Assembly: GCA_965223305.1 (NCBI GenBank)
Contig: CBDCWT010000031.1
Location: 69,944-133,943, forward strand
Direction: 5' to 3'
From: CBDCWT01 sp965223305
GTDB taxonomy: Bacteria; Planctomycetota; Planctomycetia; Pirellulales; Pirellulaceae
Length of the DNA stretch: 64,000 nucleotides
In this document: piece after piece, positions 62,057 to 64,000 of the stretch
Layout of the letters: each line of letters opens with the position of its first letter
Position numbering within the stretch: the first letter of the stretch is position 1
The notes under the pieces: generated by a model
Database searches by the model: none
Seen by the model: the letters and a program-made list of their open reading frames with translations, nothing else
What the model was told of the DNA's origin: nothing
Made by a program: the position numbers and the translations under genes

Positions 62057-63442
62057 ATGTCAAAGTCTAGCGTAAAAGAGTTTTTGCAACGAGTCCAGCG
62101 CAGCCGGCTCGTTCCGCGCGACCGGCTCAACAAGAGTTTGCTGGGGCTAAAAAAGAGCCGGCAAGGCGTGTTGCCAACCGAAGTTCGCCAGATCGCGAAA
62201 CACCTGATCCGAAGCAAGCTGCTAACTCGCTGGCAGTGCGAGAAGCTGTTGGCGGGCAAGTCACGCGGCTTCTTTTTGGGTAACTACCGGTTGCTCGACC
62301 ATATCTGCACCGGTGGCATGAGCAGCGTCTATCTCGCCCAGGATGTCGACCAAAAGGTACTGCGTGCGATCAAAGTCTTTCCGAAGAGGCGCCTCAGCCA
62401 TGCCTCCTACCTCGCCCGCTTTCACTTGGAGGCCGAAGCGACTGTCTCGCTCGACCATCCGAATGTCGTCCAGGCCTATGGGATCGAATGCCATGGCGAT
62501 ACCTACTATCTGGTGATGGAGTATGTTCGCGGGCGCGACCTGCTCGTGCTGGTTAACGAAGATGGCCGGCTGGATTACCGTAAAGCTGCCGATTACATCG
62601 CGCAAGCGGCGATTGGCTTGGAGTATTCACATCAAAGCGGGGTGATCCATCGCGATGTCAAGCCCGCCAATCTGTTGGTAGACAACCGTGATGTGATCAA
62701 AGTCCTGGATCTGGGCCTGGCTCTCTGCAAACATCAAGACACCTCTTTGACGTTGGCTCACGACGAGAACGTGTTGGGAACTGCCGATTACCTGGCGCCG
62801 GAGCAGGCGCTCGATAGCCACCAGGTAGACGGGCGTGCCGACATCTATGGGCTGGGCTGCACGCTCTACTTTGCCTTAACCGGGCATCCGCCTTTTCAGC
62901 ATGGGTCGATCGCGCAGCGGATCATGATGCACCAAAACCGCATGCCACCTCCCATCCGGCAGGAGCGGGTTGACTGCCCTGACGAACTGCAGCAGATCTG
63001 CACGAAGATGTTGCAAAAGAAACCCGAAAAGCGTTTTCAGTCGTGCGCCGAAGTGGCAACGGCGCTTCGCTCGTGGATCGACACGGGTTACGCCGTACCG
63101 CGTGTGGTCGCGTCGTCTGCGTCCGTAGCAGTAGCCGCTGGTGCCGGAAATGACGGAAGAGATCCGGGCAGACCTCAGGTGCAGCCCGATAGGTGGCGGC
63201 CATCACGGCGCCCGAGCAAATCACCTTCGCCCTCGAACGACACTCTTTCTAGTAGTGACGCGGAGACGATTGTTAGCCGCAAGGCGGTCGCCGCGCAGGT
63301 GTTGCCCGCAGAGGAGCCCGCGGGAGAGCACGTCCAGCGGGCGCGACTGACAGCGCATCTTTCGCGGCGGACGATGTGGTGGCTGGCGGCCGTGGCCGGT
63401 GCATCGATCGCCGCCTTCGCGCTCGGGCTGCTCACCCGCTAA
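62057..63442 (+). CDS. Hanks-type Ser/Thr protein kinase with C-terminal membrane helix
   Basis: The likely start is ATG 62057 (461 residues; the frame opens at 61895). About 65 residues of helical N-terminus are followed by a kinase domain: LLDHICTGGMSSVYLAQD (G-loop), AIKVFPKRR (lysine), VIHRDVKPANLLVD (catalytic loop), VLDLGLALC (DLG in place of DFG) and GTADYLAPEQ (activation segment). The C-terminus ends with a transmembrane helix (WWLAAVAGASIAAFALGLL). It is a planctomycete-type membrane-linked kinase with no extracytoplasmic sensor visible. Confidence 0.88.
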   Translation: MSKSSVKEFLQRVQRSRLVPRDRLNKSLLGLKKSRQGVLPTEVRQIAKHLIRSKLLTRWQCEKLLAGKSRGFFLGNYRLLDHICTGGMSSVYLAQDVDQKVLRAIKVFPKRRLSHASYLARFHLEAEATVSLDHPNVVQAYGIECHGDTYYLVMEYVRGRDLLVLVNEDGRLDYRKAADYIAQAAIGLEYSHQSGVIHRDVKPANLLVDNRDVIKVLDLGLALCKHQDTSLTLAHDENVLGTADYLAPEQALDSHQVDGRADIYGLGCTLYFALTGHPPFQHGSIAQRIMMHQNRMPPPIRQERVDCPDELQQICTKMLQKKPEKRFQSCAEVATALRSWIDTGYAVPRVVASSASVAVAAGAGNDGRDPGRPQVQPDRWRPSRRPSKSPSPSNDTLSSSDAETIVSRKAVAAQVLPAEEPAGEHVQRARLTAHLSRRTMWWLAAVAGASIAAFALGLLTR

Positions 63443-63586
63443 CTCTGATTCAACTGCTTGAACCGGCCGCTAACGCGGCTCGGCTGACGGTGGCAGCCTC
63501 GCTGTTTTCTCGGAATCCGAAGCGCAAGTTTTGAAGTCGCGCTTTTCGCCTTTCCGCGCGGATCCCGAATTCGCCGCCCTTTCGTA

Positions 63587-63664
63587 ACCCGAAGCGTCAG
63601 CGAGGGGGAGTTGGCGTTCCAACGCAAGTCAGTCCCTCGCTTACGCTTCGGGTTACGATTGAGG
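63587..63664. repeat. GAAGCG hairpin repeat, copy 4
   Basis: Arms CCCGAAGCGTCAGCGAGGG and CCCTCGCTTACGCTTCGGG around GAGTTGGCGTTCCAACGC. It lies just past the 3' end of the ferredoxin-like gene. Confidence 0.8.
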
Positions 63665-63683
63665 TTCCGAGAGCTCTCCGCCA

Positions 63684-64000
63684 CTAGGTATCCGTTGGCC
63701 CCAGTCCTGAGGGCTGCGCTGGAAACGTCCGACGACGGTGTTCGTTCTCGGTCGCGATCGTAATGGCTGCCGCCTCCAGGCGTTCGTGCTGGACCACATG
63801 CCGGGTGTGACACCGGTAGGTGCAGATGCCGCAGCCAGTACACTTCTCTGCGTCCACAAAGGGCGCAAGAATCGAGCTCATTTCGTCGATCTCAAACTCA
63901 GAGAATCCTTGGGCCTCCAGTTCATCACGATCGACCGGCAACTCGATCGGTCGCATCTCGATGGCGCGATACCCCGCCTGCTCACATTCCAAGTAGCAAA
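63684..64000 (-). CDS. 4Fe-4S ferredoxin-like protein (5' partial)
   Basis: The frame runs off the right edge with no clear start, so it is partial at its N-terminus. The visible part has CTGCGICTYRCH, a CxxCxxCxxxC iron-sulfur cluster motif, preceded by FSEFEIDEMSSILAPFVDAE. The C-terminal tail is polar. It is probably the end of a larger ferredoxin-like or electron-transfer protein. Confidence 0.65.
   Translation of the reverse strand, partial: CYLECEQAGYRAIEMRPIELPVDRDELEAQGFSEFEIDEMSSILAPFVDAEKCTGCGICTYRCHTRHVVQHERLEAAAITIATENEHRRRTFPAQPSGLGPTDT

Overview
The window looks like a chromosomal segment of a planctomycete (Planctomycetota, probably Pirellulales-like), possibly from an environmental genome. 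The basis is the FESLERRL export-type N-terminus on a giant Ig-like surface protein, a YTV-type cell-wall protein, WD40 and FG-GAP secreted proteins, a Gfo/Idh/MocA oxidoreductase, a Hanks-type kinase, moderately high GC, loose gene spacing and many intergenic repeats. No rRNA, tRNA, phage, CRISPR array or transposase gene was seen.

Layout. 1-12 kb: a giant DUF4347/Ig-like protein running off the left edge, then small secreted proteins, a hydrolase/FAD-oxidoreductase pair and a TPR-gluzincin protease. 12-14.3 kb: a small membrane protein, a thioredoxin/PDZ gene with an in-frame TGA at the second cysteine position of CxxC (candidate selenoprotein), and a DsbD-alpha protein coupled to it. 14.9-25.7 kb: a lasso-peptide biosynthetic cluster. 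26-33 kb: a frameshifted polytopic membrane protein, a BRCT-MerR-TPR protein, the YTV-like protein, a 2-hydroxyacid dehydrogenase and a HEAT-repeat protein. 34-41 kb: an aminotransferase/ALDH pair resembling lysine degradation, then WD40 and FG-GAP proteins. 41-53 kb: a membrane protein, a PadR regulator with a small membrane protein and a palindromic operator, PepF, an oxidoreductase, NRDE and radical SAM proteins, PhhB, an HD protein, a TPR protein and a GAF-SpoIIE phosphatase. 53.8-64 kb: trpBA, a pqiA-pqiB pair, a thiO-glycosyltransferase-glutaredoxin operon, a Ser/Thr kinase and a truncated ferredoxin-like gene.

The lasso cluster is the most interesting system. A 52-codon ORF too short for routine calling (18526-18368, minus) has an AAGGAG ribosome site, a TATAAT box, a WxxPxL leader with Thr at -2, a Gly-first core with Glu9/Asp10, and a C-terminal Ser. 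Next to it are an Asn-synthetase-like cyclase lacking Cys2, a methyltransferase and a CPBP protease. About 2 kb away are a PqqD-type RRE (B1), a B2 transglutaminase-fold protease, an ABC exporter, an HPr-kinase-like protein and a nucleotidyltransferase; the last two are hallmarks of phosphorylated lasso peptides. A PRMT-like methyltransferase lies between the two halves on the opposite strand.

Repeats fill much of the intergenic space: three 174-bp fold-back MITE-like elements with 16-bp terminal inverted repeats and 4-bp YTAG duplications, a hairpin family, a long palindrome family, and mosaic tandem blocks. Several genes (24.5-28.3 kb and 57.3 kb) carry apparent single-base frameshifts, which may be sequence errors or real decay.
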